Shown one piece after another: positions 56,606-64,000 of a stretch of DNA of 64,000 nucleotides (position 1 is the stretch's first letter; each line of letters begins with the position of its first letter). Made by a program: the position numbers and the translations under genes. The notes under the pieces were generated by a model. The model worked only from the letters and a program-made list of their open reading frames with translations, had not been told where the DNA came from and made no database searches. The stretch is taken from the NCBI GenBank assembly GCA_038117205.1, contig JAYOFL010000009.1:1-64000 (forward strand). Direction: 5' to 3'. Source of the DNA: JAQBZY01 sp038117205 (GTDB lineage: Bacteria > Pseudomonadota > Alphaproteobacteria > Rhodospirillales > Casp-alpha2).

Positions 56606-57430
56606 ATGCAGAACTTTCATCTCCATCTCGTCTCGGACTCGACCGGTGAAACGGTGACGTTGATCGCGCGCGCGTCGCTTGTCCAGTTCGACAATATCGA
56701 CCCGCACGAACACCTTTGGCCGATGGTCCGTTCGATTGATCAGGCGCACGACGTCCTGAAGCAGATCAAGAGCAATCCCGGTTTCGTCATCTGCACGCTC
56801 GTCAACGACGACGTCCGGCACGTCATCGAGGAAGGTTGCCGGCTGATGCAGTTTCCCTGTATTCCGGTGCTCGATCCGGTCGTCGCCGCGCTCGGCGCCT
56901 ATCTCGGTGAAAAGGTCCAGGCCCGGCCGGGACGCCAGCACGTCATGGATGCGGAATATTTCGCCCGCATTGAGGCCATGCATTACGCCCTCGGCCACGA
57001 CGACGGCCAATCGACCCGCGATATCCGCGACGCCGACGTCGTCATTCTGGGCGTGTCCCGGACCTCCAAGACGCCGACCTGCATCTATCTGGCGAACCGC
57101 GGTATCAAGGCGGCGAACATTCCGCTGGTGCCGGGCGCACCGGTGCCGGAAGAACTCCTCACCGCGCAGGGTCCGCTGATCGTCGGCCTCACCAACGATC
57201 CGAAACGATTGGTGGAAATCCGCCGCCAGCGCCTCCGGTTCCTGGCCCAGGACGACGACACCGACTATGTCGACGAGGTGGCGGTGAAGCAGGAAGTGGC
57301 GGACGCCCGCAAGCTGTTCGCCAAGCACGGCTGGCCGGTGATCAACGTCTCGCGCCGGTCCATCGAGGAAACGGCGGCGACCATCCTGCAATTGCTGTCG
57401 CGCCGCGACGAGGTCCTGCCGAGTGATTGA
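56606..57430 (+). CDS. ppsR: PEP synthase/pyruvate phosphate dikinase regulatory protein (DUF299)
   Basis: The 274-residue bifunctional kinase/pyrophosphorylase switches PEP synthase or PPDK on and off by phosphorylating a threonine. Landmarks are FHLHLVSDSTGETVTLIA (about 4-21), the P-loop VILGVSRTSKTPTCIYLANR and NIPLVPGAPVPEELL. The frame runs open to 56492, but ATG 56606 gives the conserved N-terminus MQNFHLHLVSDS. The upstream 38 codons lie in the proposed origin and contain a DnaA box (56557). The stop overlaps maf by 8 bp. Confidence 0.93.
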   Translation: MQNFHLHLVSDSTGETVTLIARASLVQFDNIDPHEHLWPMVRSIDQAHDVLKQIKSNPGFVICTLVNDDVRHVIEEGCRLMQFPCIPVLDPVVAALGAYLGEKVQARPGRQHVMDAEYFARIEAMHYALGHDDGQSTRDIRDADVVILGVSRTSKTPTCIYLANRGIKAANIPLVPGAPVPEELLTAQGPLIVGLTNDPKRLVEIRRQRLRFLAQDDDTDYVDEVAVKQEVADARKLFAKHGWPVINVSRRSIEETAATILQLLSRRDEVLPSD

Positions 57431-58022
57431 GAAGCTCGTTCTCGCCTCGGCGAGTTCGGTGCGCCGCCGCCTTCTAAGTGACGCCGGCATCGCCCATGTC
57501 GTCGATCCGGCCGACCTCGACGAAGACGCCATCAAGAAAGAAGGACTGGCCAAGGGTCTGACGCCGGCCGATGTCGCCGGCCGGCTCGCCGCCGAAAAAG
57601 CCCTCGCCGTCAGCGCCCGCCATCCCGGGATGACGGTGCTGGGCGCCGACCAGGTTCTGGTCCTCGGCGGCAGGATCTACGACAAGCCCCGCGATCTGGC
57701 GGCGGCGCGCCTTCATCTGCTGGATTTTAGGGGCCGGCGGCACGATCTGCTCAGCGCCGTCGCCCTGGCCCGGGACGGACGTGTGATCTGGTCGCATCTC
57801 GAGACGGCGGAAATGCACGTCAGGGCCTTCGACGACGCCTTTCTCGACGATTACCTGGCGCAGGAAGGCGACAGTGTTCTCTCCTCCGTCGGCTGCTACC
57901 GCCTGGAAAGCCGGGGTCTGCAGCTCTTCGAGCGGATCGACGGCGACTATTTCACCGTGCTCGGGCTCCCCATGCTTCCCCTATTGGCGGCGCTCAGAAA
58001 TGCGGGCATCCTGCCCCTATGA
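57423..58022 (+). CDS. maf: Maf/septum-formation nucleotide pyrophosphatase
   Basis: The 199-residue Maf protein hydrolyses non-canonical nucleoside triphosphates. It has LVLASASSVRRRLLSDAGI (about 6-24), the DQVLVLGGRIYDKPRD strand and DDAFLDDYLAQEGDSVLSSV with SVGCYRLESRGLQLFERIDG. The family is the house-cleaning nucleotide pyrophosphatase linked to division arrest in Bacillus. It begins within the end of the regulator gene and its stop overlaps aroE (ATGA), so regulator-maf-aroE are coupled. Confidence 0.93.
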   Translation: MIEKLVLASASSVRRRLLSDAGIAHVVDPADLDEDAIKKEGLAKGLTPADVAGRLAAEKALAVSARHPGMTVLGADQVLVLGGRIYDKPRDLAAARLHLLDFRGRRHDLLSAVALARDGRVIWSHLETAEMHVRAFDDAFLDDYLAQEGDSVLSSVGCYRLESRGLQLFERIDGDYFTVLGLPMLPLLAALRNAGILPL

Positions 58023-58867
58023 CGTCCCTCAGTGGAAAATCCAGGATCGCCGGTGTCGCCGGCTGGCCGGTGGCGCATTCCCTGTCGCCGCGCCTGCACG
58101 GCTACTGGCTGGCCGAGCATGGCATCGACGGCGCCTACGTGCCGTTGCCGGTTCGTCCCGAGCGGGCGGCGGAAGCGTTCAGAGCCCTGCCGGCCCTCGG
58201 TTTCGCCGGTTGCAACGTGACGGTGCCGCACAAGGAAACCGCCTTCGCCGTCGCCGAGGCCAAAAGCCCCATGGCGGAGCGCATCGGCGCCGTCAACACG
58301 CTGGTCTGCCGCGAGGACGGGACGCTTCTCGGCGACAACACGGACGGCTACGGCTTCATCGCCAATCTCAGGGCCGGCGCGCCCGTCTGGCGTCCGGACT
58401 GCGGTCCGGCGGTGGTGCTGGGCGCCGGCGGATCGGCACGGGCCATCCTGGCGGCGCTGATTGATGCCGGAACCGATACGATCATTCTCTTGAACAGAAC
58501 CCGGGATCGAGCGGAAAACCTGGCCAAAATCTTCGGGAAACAGGTTCACGTCGATGATTGGGGCGCCCGAAACGCCGCAATCAAGGGCGCGGCGCTGATC
58601 GTAAACACGACGACCCTGGGAATGACCGGGAAAGAAGCGCTTGAAATTGATCTTAGTGCGGCGCCGAACGACGCCACCGTCACGGATCTCGTTTATTCCC
58701 CTTTAGAAACGACTTTGCTCCGGGACGCCCGGGCGCATGGTCTCGCCGCCGTGGACGGCCTCGGCATGCTTCTTCATCAGGCGGTGCCGGGCTTCGAGGC
58801 CTGGTTCGGCGTCCGCCCCGAAGTCACGGACGAGTTGCGCCGGCACGTGCTGGCCGGCCGCCAGTAA
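58019..58867 (+). CDS. aroE: Shikimate dehydrogenase
   Basis: AroE reduces 3-dehydroshikimate with NADPH. The 282-residue protein shows AGVAGWPVAHSLSPRLHGYW with the substrate SLSP motif (about 21-24), GCNVTVPHKETAFAVA (catalytic Lys), NTDGYGFI and the NADP loop VVLGAGGSARAILAAL. Length and motifs are complete. It is coupled to maf upstream, and coaE starts 31 bp downstream. Confidence 0.96.
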   Translation: MTSLSGKSRIAGVAGWPVAHSLSPRLHGYWLAEHGIDGAYVPLPVRPERAAEAFRALPALGFAGCNVTVPHKETAFAVAEAKSPMAERIGAVNTLVCREDGTLLGDNTDGYGFIANLRAGAPVWRPDCGPAVVLGAGGSARAILAALIDAGTDTIILLNRTRDRAENLAKIFGKQVHVDDWGARNAAIKGAALIVNTTTLGMTGKEALEIDLSAAPNDATVTDLVYSPLETTLLRDARAHGLAAVDGLGMLLHQAVPGFEAWFGVRPEVTDELRRHVLAGRQ

Positions 58868-58898
58868 TGACGATCAGGGCCGATCGGGGGAGCGGCGG

Positions 58899-59558
58899 AT
58901 GCTGATCGTCGGCCTGACCGGCTCGATCGCGATGGGAAAGACCGTCGCCGCCGAGAATTTCCGCCGCTTGGGCGTGCCGGTGCACGATTCGGACGCCGCC
59001 GTGCATAAGCTGCTGGGTCCGGGCGGCCGGGCGGTCGGCACGGTCGGCGCGGCGTTTCCGGGCGTCGTCAAGGGCGGCGCGGTCGACCGTAAGGCGCTCG
59101 GCGCCCGCGTTTTCGGCGACGATGCCCAGCTCAGGAAGCTGGAAGCGATCCTGCATCCGATGGTCCGCGCTTCGGAGCGCGCGTTCCTCGCCCGCGCCAG
59201 CCGGGCGCGGGAACGGATCGTCGTCCTCGACGTGCCGCTCCTTTATGAGACCGGTGGCGAGACCCGCTGCGACGCGGTCTGCGTCGTCAGCGCGCCGGCG
59301 CCGACCCAGCGCCGCCGGGCATTGGCCCGGCCCGGCATGACGCCGGAAAAGCTGGACGCCGTGCTGGCCCGCCAGATGCCAGACGCGGAAAAGCGCAAGC
59401 GCGCCGACTTCGTCATCAACAGCGGCCTCGGCCGCGCCAGGGGCTTGCAAGACGTGCGCCGCATCCTCAAAGTGATCGCACCCTGGGCAGGGACACATTG
59501 GCCGCCGCGCCGCATCCGCAAATCCGGTTCGCGTCCGCGCCCGAAGGGGAAATCATGA
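58899..59558 (+). CDS. coaE: Dephospho-CoA kinase
   Basis: CoaE makes the last step of coenzyme A synthesis. The 219-residue protein has the P-loop VGLTGSIAMGKTVAAENF (about 4-21), in which A-M replaces the usual G-S/T-G spacing but the GK(T/S) is kept. Further motifs are VPVHDSDAAVHKLLGPGG, VLDVPLLYETGGETRCDAV and RQMPDAEKRKRADFVINSGL. The basic C-terminal tail is longer than in E. coli. The start at 58899 follows GGGGGAGCGG. The stop overlaps dnaQ (ATGA). Confidence 0.95.
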   Translation: MLIVGLTGSIAMGKTVAAENFRRLGVPVHDSDAAVHKLLGPGGRAVGTVGAAFPGVVKGGAVDRKALGARVFGDDAQLRKLEAILHPMVRASERAFLARASRARERIVVLDVPLLYETGGETRCDAVCVVSAPAPTQRRRALARPGMTPEKLDAVLARQMPDAEKRKRADFVINSGLGRARGLQDVRRILKVIAPWAGTHWPPRRIRKSGSRPRPKGKS

Positions 59559-60250
59559 GGGAAATCGTCCTCGATACCGAAACAACCGGCCTCGATCCCG
59601 CGTCCGGCCACCGGATAGTTGAAATCGGCTGCGTCGAGCTGCTGAACCACGTGCCGACCGGGGAGGTCTACCATCAATACGTCAATCCGGAGCGCGACAT
59701 GCCGGCGGAAGCCGAGCGGGTTCACGGCCTGACGGAAGCGTTTCTTGCCGGCCATCCGACCTTCGCCGAAATCGCCGACCCCTTCGCGGACTTCATCGGC
59801 GACGCGACGCTGGTGATCCACAACGCCGCCTTCGACCTCGGCTTCATCAACGCCGAGTTCGCCCGCGTCGGCCGCTCGGCCATCGGTTCCGATCGCGCCG
59901 TCGACACGGTGGCGCTGGCGCGCAAGAAATTCCCCGGCGCGCAGGCCAGCCTCGACGCGCTCTGCCGGCGCTTCGGCATCGACCTCTCGGGCCGCGACCT
60001 GCACGGGGCGCTTCTCGACTCCCGCCTGCTCGCCGCGGTCTATCTGGAATTGCTGGGCGGCCGGCAGCACGGCCTCGACCTGGCGCAGGAAGCGATTGCC
60101 CGGCACGTCGCCGACGCGGCGTCGGGCGGGGCGAGCGCGGCGCCGGCCGGCCGGCGCATGCCGCGGCCGCACGAGGCAACGGACGCGGAAAAGACCGCGC
60201 ACGCGGCATTGCTGGCGAAACTCAAGGAACCGATCTGGCTCGCCGACTAA
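59555..60250 (+). CDS. dnaQ: DNA polymerase III epsilon subunit (proofreading exonuclease)
   Basis: The 231-residue protein is the proofreading 3'-5' exonuclease. Catalytic residues are D7 and E9 in EIVLDTETTGLDP, D in HNAAFDLGFINAEF and the HxxxxD pair in LHGALLDSRLLA (His near 149). The C-terminal tail contains the helical RRMPRPHEATDAEKTAHAAL that binds the polymerase alpha subunit. The start at 59555 overlaps the coaE stop. The order coaE-dnaQ-secB (convergent) is conserved in Alphaproteobacteria. Confidence 0.97.
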   Translation: MREIVLDTETTGLDPASGHRIVEIGCVELLNHVPTGEVYHQYVNPERDMPAEAERVHGLTEAFLAGHPTFAEIADPFADFIGDATLVIHNAAFDLGFINAEFARVGRSAIGSDRAVDTVALARKKFPGAQASLDALCRRFGIDLSGRDLHGALLDSRLLAAVYLELLGGRQHGLDLAQEAIARHVADAASGGASAAPAGRRMPRPHEATDAEKTAHAALLAKLKEPIWLAD

Positions 60251-60269
60251 GTCCGGACGCCAGAAGAAA

Positions 60270-60746
60270 TCAGGCGTCGGCGGCGCCGGCCTGCTGCTGC
60301 AGCTGCGCCTGATACATCTGCACGAAATCGACTGGGCCCAGCATCAGCGGCGGGAAGCCGCCGTCGCGGGACACGTCGGCGAGGATGTTGCGGGCGAACG
60401 GGAACAGCAGCCGCGGACATTCGATCAACAGGATCGCCTGACGGTGCTCGTTCGGCACGTTGAGGGTAAACAGCCCGGCATACAGCAGTTCGAGGATGAA
60501 CGCCGTTTCCGTGCCGGCCTCGCAGGTGGCGGTGATGGCGAGCTCGACCTCGAACATGGTGCCGTCGATGGGATTGGCGCGGACGTCGATGTTGACGTTG
60601 ATGTTCGGCTGATTTTCCTGCATGCGCGCGAAGATCATCGGCGCACCCGGCACCTCGAAGGAGAGGTCCTTCACGTACTGCGCGTTGATGACGATCGGCG
60701 GACCGTCCTGCTGCGGCGCGGTGTCGTCGGTCTGTTCTTCGGCCAT
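60270..60746 (-). CDS. secB: Protein-export chaperone SecB
   Basis: SecB keeps preproteins unfolded and delivers them to SecA. The 158-residue protein shows VINAQYVKDLSFEVPGAP (about 18-35) and AITATCEAGTETAFILELLY, then CPRLLFPFARNILADVSRDG and GFPPLMLGPVDFVQMYQAQL. This is a complete SecB with a Gln-rich end. The start at 60746 (MAEEQTDD) follows GAGAGTCC; the longer frame to 60803 is not conserved. The gene ends 19 bp from dnaQ. Confidence 0.97.
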   Translation of the reverse strand: MAEEQTDDTAPQQDGPPIVINAQYVKDLSFEVPGAPMIFARMQENQPNINVNIDVRANPIDGTMFEVELAITATCEAGTETAFILELLYAGLFTLNVPNEHRQAILLIECPRLLFPFARNILADVSRDGGFPPLMLGPVDFVQMYQAQLQQQAGAADA

Positions 60747-60824
60747 TGGACTCTCCTCGGGAAATTGCCGGCACTGCCTAACACGTCTCACGGGCAACGA
60801 CAACCGCGCCCATGATCCGGTTCG

Positions 60825-61391
60825 TCAGGGGTCGCGGCGCTCCGGCGGCAAGCACCCTGGCGGCGATTCCGCGCCGCCGTCGCCGCCGCTTTGTGCCGGC
60901 GTTATGTCCTGGAACTCGCCATCGATGACAGGTCCGCCACCCGGCCTGTCCCCCGGCCCACCGCCCGTTCTCCCGCCGGGGCCGCCGGGTGGCGGATCGA
61001 AGCCTGGCGGCGCGCCCCGCACGTGCACCTCCGCTCCGGCAAGGAAACGCCGGGCGACTTCCGCGGCCAGCGCGCTCCTGAGCGGCGGCACCATTAGTAG
61101 AAAGCCGACGGCGTCGGTGACGAACCCCGGCGTCAGCAACAGGGCGCCGGCGAGCACCAGACAGATGCCGTCGAAAAATTCGCGGATCGGCAGGCGGTTC
61201 GCCTCCATGTTCTCGCGGATCCTGAACAGCACCGATAGGCCTTGCTGGCGCAGCAGCGCGGTGCCGATGACCGCCGTCAGAATAACGGTGCCGATGGTCG
61301 GCCAGAGACCGATGCGCCCGCCGACCTCGATGAAGACGGCGATTTCCAGCAACGGCACGGCGATGAACGCGATCAGGATGAGAAAAGGCAT
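60825..61391 (-). CDS. fxsA: FxsA-like membrane protein
   Basis: The 188-residue protein has the FxsA pattern: two or three membrane helices in FLILIAFIAVPLLEIAVFIE and IGLWPTIGTVILTAVIGTAL, and a third around LVLAGALLLTPGFVTDAVGF. FxsA in E. coli modulates phage T7 exclusion by the F plasmid; its normal role is unknown. The C-terminal 60 residues are an unusual Gly/Pro-rich tail (PPGFDPPPGGPGGRTGGGPG). It lies upstream of secB and diverges from the Tim44-like gene. Confidence 0.9.
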   Translation of the reverse strand: MPFLILIAFIAVPLLEIAVFIEVGGRIGLWPTIGTVILTAVIGTALLRQQGLSVLFRIRENMEANRLPIREFFDGICLVLAGALLLTPGFVTDAVGFLLMVPPLRSALAAEVARRFLAGAEVHVRGAPPGFDPPPGGPGGRTGGGPGDRPGGGPVIDGEFQDITPAQSGGDGGAESPPGCLPPERRDP

Positions 61392-61614
61392 CGGGCCTCG
61401 CCTTGTTCCTAGGGCCGGACACGCTTATTTAAAGGGTGTCGGACGGTTCGGCCATGCAGACCCGCTGCGTGGCCCGCCGCTCGGCGCCGGCCTGTTCGCT
61501 GGACGAAACGGCCGGCACTCGGTAGCCTGCCGGAACGCGTCACCCGAATTTCGTCGGCGGGCAACCAGCATCTATTTAACAGTCAGGGGCACGGCCCGCC
61601 GGGTCAAGCAACAG

Positions 61615-62325
61615 ATGGGCGACGGTTTCCAAATTTTCGATATCATTCTCCTGGCGATGATCGCCGGTTTCCTCATCCTGCGCCTGCGCCGTGTGCTCGG
61701 TCGCCGCGACGGTCACGAGGGCGGCTATCCCGACCCGTTCCGCCAGAAGCCGGAAACGCCGGTTGAAAACAAGGCGCCGAAGTCGGACGACAATGTCGTC
61801 CGCCTGCCCGACCGCTCCGGCGACGACTTGGCGGATGGCGACGTCGACGCGGCGCCGATCGGCGACGGCGATTCCACGGCGGCGATCCTGACCCGCATCA
61901 AGATCGCCGATCCGAGCTTCGATCCGGATTCCTTCGTCGCCGGCGCCAGGGTCGCCTTCGAGATGATCCTGAACGCGTTCACGTACGGCGACCGCAAGAC
62001 GCTCAAGAACCTCCTGAGCCCCGACGTCTACGGCAACTTCGAGGAAGCGATCTCGGACCGTGAACGATCGGGCGAGTTGCTCGAGGACACGCTGGTCGGC
62101 ATCCGCAGCGCCGCCATCGTCGACGCCGGCCTGGACGGCCGCGTCGCCACCGTCACCGTCAAGTTCGTCTCCGAACAGGTGAACGTGCTGCGCGACGGCG
62201 ACGGCAGCGTCATCGACGGCGATCCGAACAAGGTCATCGACGTGACGGACTTCTGGACCTTCTCGCGCGACACCCGCTCGTCCGATCCGAACTGGACCCT
62301 CGTTGCCACGGAAAGCAACAACTGA
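61615..62325 (+). CDS. Tim44/TimA-like domain protein
   Basis: The 236-residue protein has an N-terminal membrane anchor (FDIILLAMIAGFLILRLRRV, about 7-26), an acidic linker with EGGYPDPFRQKPE, and a Tim44-like domain (about 95-230: AFEMILNAFTYGDRKTLKNL, LVGIRSAAIVDAGLDGRVAT, DPNKVIDVTDFWTFSRDTRS, DPNWTLVATES). Mitochondrial Tim44 is derived from this bacterial family, and TimA in Caulobacter is a membrane-bound homologue. The start at 61615 was chosen because it precedes the anchor; the upstream open frame is shadow of fxsA and the gap. It is followed 7 bp later by mltA. Confidence 0.93.
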   Translation: MGDGFQIFDIILLAMIAGFLILRLRRVLGRRDGHEGGYPDPFRQKPETPVENKAPKSDDNVVRLPDRSGDDLADGDVDAAPIGDGDSTAAILTRIKIADPSFDPDSFVAGARVAFEMILNAFTYGDRKTLKNLLSPDVYGNFEEAISDRERSGELLEDTLVGIRSAAIVDAGLDGRVATVTVKFVSEQVNVLRDGDGSVIDGDPNKVIDVTDFWTFSRDTRSSDPNWTLVATESNN

Positions 62326-62332
62326 CGGCCCG

Positions 62333-63553
62333 GTGACGGGCCTGCTCGGGCGCGCCCTTCGCTGGGCGCTGGTGCCGGGGCTGGTGTTTCTTGCCGCCTG
62401 CGAACTGCTGCCGCCGGTGGCCGGGCCGGCCAAGCAGGCGCCGGCCGAGGCCGGGCGCCTCAATCTCACGCAGATCCGCTTCCAGGACCTGCCCGGATGG
62501 GCCGGCGAAGACCACGCCGAGGCGCTGCCGTCGTTCCTGCGCTCCTGCGCCGTTTTCGACAAGATGGGTGCCAAGACCCCACTCGGCGACATCGACCGCT
62601 TCGGCGTCTACGGCGATTGGCAGGAGGTCTGCAAGGACGCCCGGCTGATCCGCCCCGGCAACAAGGTCGAGGCCAAGTATTTCTGGGAATCCCGCTTCAT
62701 CCCCTATTCCGCTCATAACGGCTCCGAGCCGAACGGCCTGTTTACCGGCTATTTCGAGCCCGAGCTGGAGGGCCGATGGGCCGCCGACGCCAAGTACCGC
62801 TATCCGATCATGTCCCGCCCGGGCGATCTCATCGCCGTCGACCTCGGCAAGCACCGGGACGAATGGAAGGGCGAGCACCTCGCCGGGCGCATCGTCGACA
62901 ATAACCTGCTGCCGTATTTCTCCCGCGGCGATATCGAGCGGGGCGCGCTGGCCGGCCGGGGCCTCGAGATTCTCTGGGTGTCGGACCAGATCGGTTTGTT
63001 CTTCCTGCATGTGCAGGGTTCCGGCCGGGTCCGGCTGCAGGACGGCAGCACGGTCCGCGTCGGTTACGCCGGGCGCAACGGCCGGCGCTACACCGCCATC
63101 GGACGCGAGCTGGTGGCGCGGGGCGTCATGAAGCTGGAAGACGTGACGGCGCCTGCCATCGCCGATTGGCTACGCGCCAATCCGGTGCAGGGACAGGTGG
63201 TCATGGAGAAGAACCAGTCCTACGTCTTCTTTCGCGTCGTCGAGGGCGACGGGCCGCTCGGCGCCCTCGGCATTCCGTTGACGCCCGGCCGCAGCCTCGC
63301 CGTCGACCGCGCCTTCGTGCCGCTCGGAATTCCGATCTGGCTGGTGGCGGCCGACCCGCTCGACAAGAAAAAGGACTACCGCCACATCATGATGGCGCAC
63401 GACACCGGCAGCGCCATCAAGGGACCGGTCCGGGGCGACGTGTTCTGGGGTCACGGCGAAGAAGCAGGGCGGCGCGCCGGCGTCATGAAGTCGACCGGCC
63501 GCTATTACTTCCTGCTGCCGCGGACGGCGGCACCGGCGCCGATCCCGAACTGA
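62333..63553 (+). CDS. mltA: Lytic murein transglycosylase A (MltA)
   Basis: MltA cleaves peptidoglycan to release anhydromuropeptides. The 406-residue lipoprotein has a signal peptide ending in lipobox LAAC (about residue 20-23), the MltA domain with FTGYFEPELEGRW, QVVMEKNQSYVFFR and the 3D domain with catalytic aspartates in MMAHDTGSAIKGPVRGDVFWG. The start is GTG at 62333, close behind the Tim44-like stop; a TTG further upstream (62303) would lie inside that gene. The outer-membrane anchor is inferred from the lipobox. Confidence 0.93.
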   Translation: MTGLLGRALRWALVPGLVFLAACELLPPVAGPAKQAPAEAGRLNLTQIRFQDLPGWAGEDHAEALPSFLRSCAVFDKMGAKTPLGDIDRFGVYGDWQEVCKDARLIRPGNKVEAKYFWESRFIPYSAHNGSEPNGLFTGYFEPELEGRWAADAKYRYPIMSRPGDLIAVDLGKHRDEWKGEHLAGRIVDNNLLPYFSRGDIERGALAGRGLEILWVSDQIGLFFLHVQGSGRVRLQDGSTVRVGYAGRNGRRYTAIGRELVARGVMKLEDVTAPAIADWLRANPVQGQVVMEKNQSYVFFRVVEGDGPLGALGIPLTPGRSLAVDRAFVPLGIPIWLVAADPLDKKKDYRHIMMAHDTGSAIKGPVRGDVFWGHGEEAGRRAGVMKSTGRYYFLLPRTAAPAPIPN

Positions 63554-63642
63554 CACCACCCCTACAGGCAAGGTATTAACGATACGCCGATATCGGCGCG
63601 CAGGCGCTTGTCATCCTTGCCGAGCCGGACCATTCTCAGGCC

Positions 63643-64000
63643 ATGAACGCACCCTCTTCTCCCCACGTCGGATTGTTCGCCACCTGCCTCGTCGATCTGG
63701 TGCGCCCAGTCGTCGGCTTCGCCGCCGTCCGCCTGCTGGAAGACGCCGGTTGCCGTGTCAGCGTGCCGCCGTCGCAAACGTGCTGCGGCCAGCCGGCCTA
63801 TAATTCCGGCGACACGGCGGACAGCCAGGACATCGCCAAGCAGACCATCGAGACGTTCTCGGCGTTCGACTACGTGGTGGTACCGTCCGGTTCCTGCGGC
63901 GGCATGATCAAGCTGCACTATCCGGAAATGTTCGAGGGCGATCCGGTCTGGCATCCGAAGGCCGTGGCGCTGGCCGCCAAGACGCACGAGTTGCTGTCTT
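63643..64000 (+). CDS. LutA/GlcF-like (Fe-S)-binding protein, 3' truncated by window edge
   Basis: The first 119 residues of a cysteine-rich domain (CCG) protein. It shows VGLFATCLVDLVRPVVGFAA, the CCG motif SVPPSQTCCGQPAYNSGDTA and VVVPSGSCGGMIKLHYP. This matches LutA of the lactate-utilisation complex and related glycolate oxidase iron-sulfur proteins, which move electrons from lactate or glycolate in the cytoplasm. LutB/LutC would be expected downstream, beyond the window. The start at 63643 follows a CAGGCC sequence; 89 bp separate it from mltA. Confidence 0.85.
   Translation, partial: MNAPSSPHVGLFATCLVDLVRPVVGFAAVRLLEDAGCRVSVPPSQTCCGQPAYNSGDTADSQDIAKQTIETFSAFDYVVVPSGSCGGMIKLHYPEMFEGDPVWHPKAVALAAKTHELLS

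Noticed and set aside
1..64000. CRISPR array, toxin-antitoxin pair, restriction system or prophage
   Set aside because: No regularly spaced repeats, cas genes, paired small toxin/antitoxin genes, restriction genes or phage structural genes were recognised anywhere in the window.

Overview
The window is a high-GC bacterial chromosome segment of alphaproteobacterial type, most likely from a Rhodospirillales-like lineage. The evidence is the gene order hemE-hemH-hemJ-rho ... mnmE-mnmG-rsmG-parA-parB / holA-lptE-leuS on one side of a candidate replication origin and a PEP-synthase regulator-maf-aroE-coaE-dnaQ / secB / Tim44-like / mltA on the other. The 180-kDa type NAD-glutamate dehydrogenase, the DUF3576 lipoprotein, the DUF6489 protein and perfect TGTTTCACGTGAAACA-type parS sites agree with this. 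Genus cannot be decided from the sequence. No phage, transposase, integrase or CRISPR array was seen.

Layout. 0-3.1 kb: end of a surface-polysaccharide locus (glycosyltransferase tail, sugar epimerase, membrane-bound WbpM/CapD-like dehydratase). 3.1-15.5 kb: metabolism and envelope (purH, DEDDh exonuclease, GmhA-like SIS protein, HAD phosphatase, UMF1-type transporter, NAD-glutamate dehydrogenase, LpxR-like lipid A deacylase, methyltransferase). 15.5-19.3 kb: two adjacent orphan PAS histidine kinases. 19.4-24.1 kb: tRNA-Gly(GCC), proline-tRNA editing protein, a CnoX-like thioredoxin-TPR protein, Lon-N-like protein, Trm112, DUF971, MliC-like lysozyme inhibitor and a UbiH-family hydroxylase. 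24.1-26.3 kb: glnK-amtB behind a sigma-54 promoter and NtrC-like dyads. 26.3-37.6 kb: REP-like hairpins, aminotransferase, hydrolase, ftsK, lolA, an orphan OmpR-type regulator, ribA, an unknown gene behind a consensus-quality sigma-54 promoter, an L,D-transpeptidase-like protein, a YggS protein, a ThiE-like protein and a DUF3576 lipoprotein.

37.7-64 kb is the origin-proximal core. leuS-lptE-holA converge on the minus-strand cluster mnmE-mnmG-rsmG-parA-parB, which carries three parS sites (44.3 and 46.3 kb). A plus-strand block (thioredoxin-domain protein, ogt, quinone oxidoreductase; 48.5-52.0 kb) separates this cluster from the rho-hemJ-hemH-hemE run. The 390-bp gap between hemE and the PEP-synthase regulator holds DnaA-box-like sequences and an AT-rich tract and is proposed as oriC. 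Genes diverge from it on both sides. The window ends with mltA and the start of a LutA-like iron-sulfur protein.

Most of the window is conserved housekeeping DNA. The least explained item is the unknown protein at 34336-35040 with its sigma-54 promoter at 34287-34302. Other points worth a second look are the oriC/parS architecture, the NtrC-like control region of glnK, the paired PleC/PdhS-like kinases, and the intergenic repeats at 26.3-26.55 and 52.07-52.2 kb. All domain calls come from reading the translated sequence; no database search was possible.
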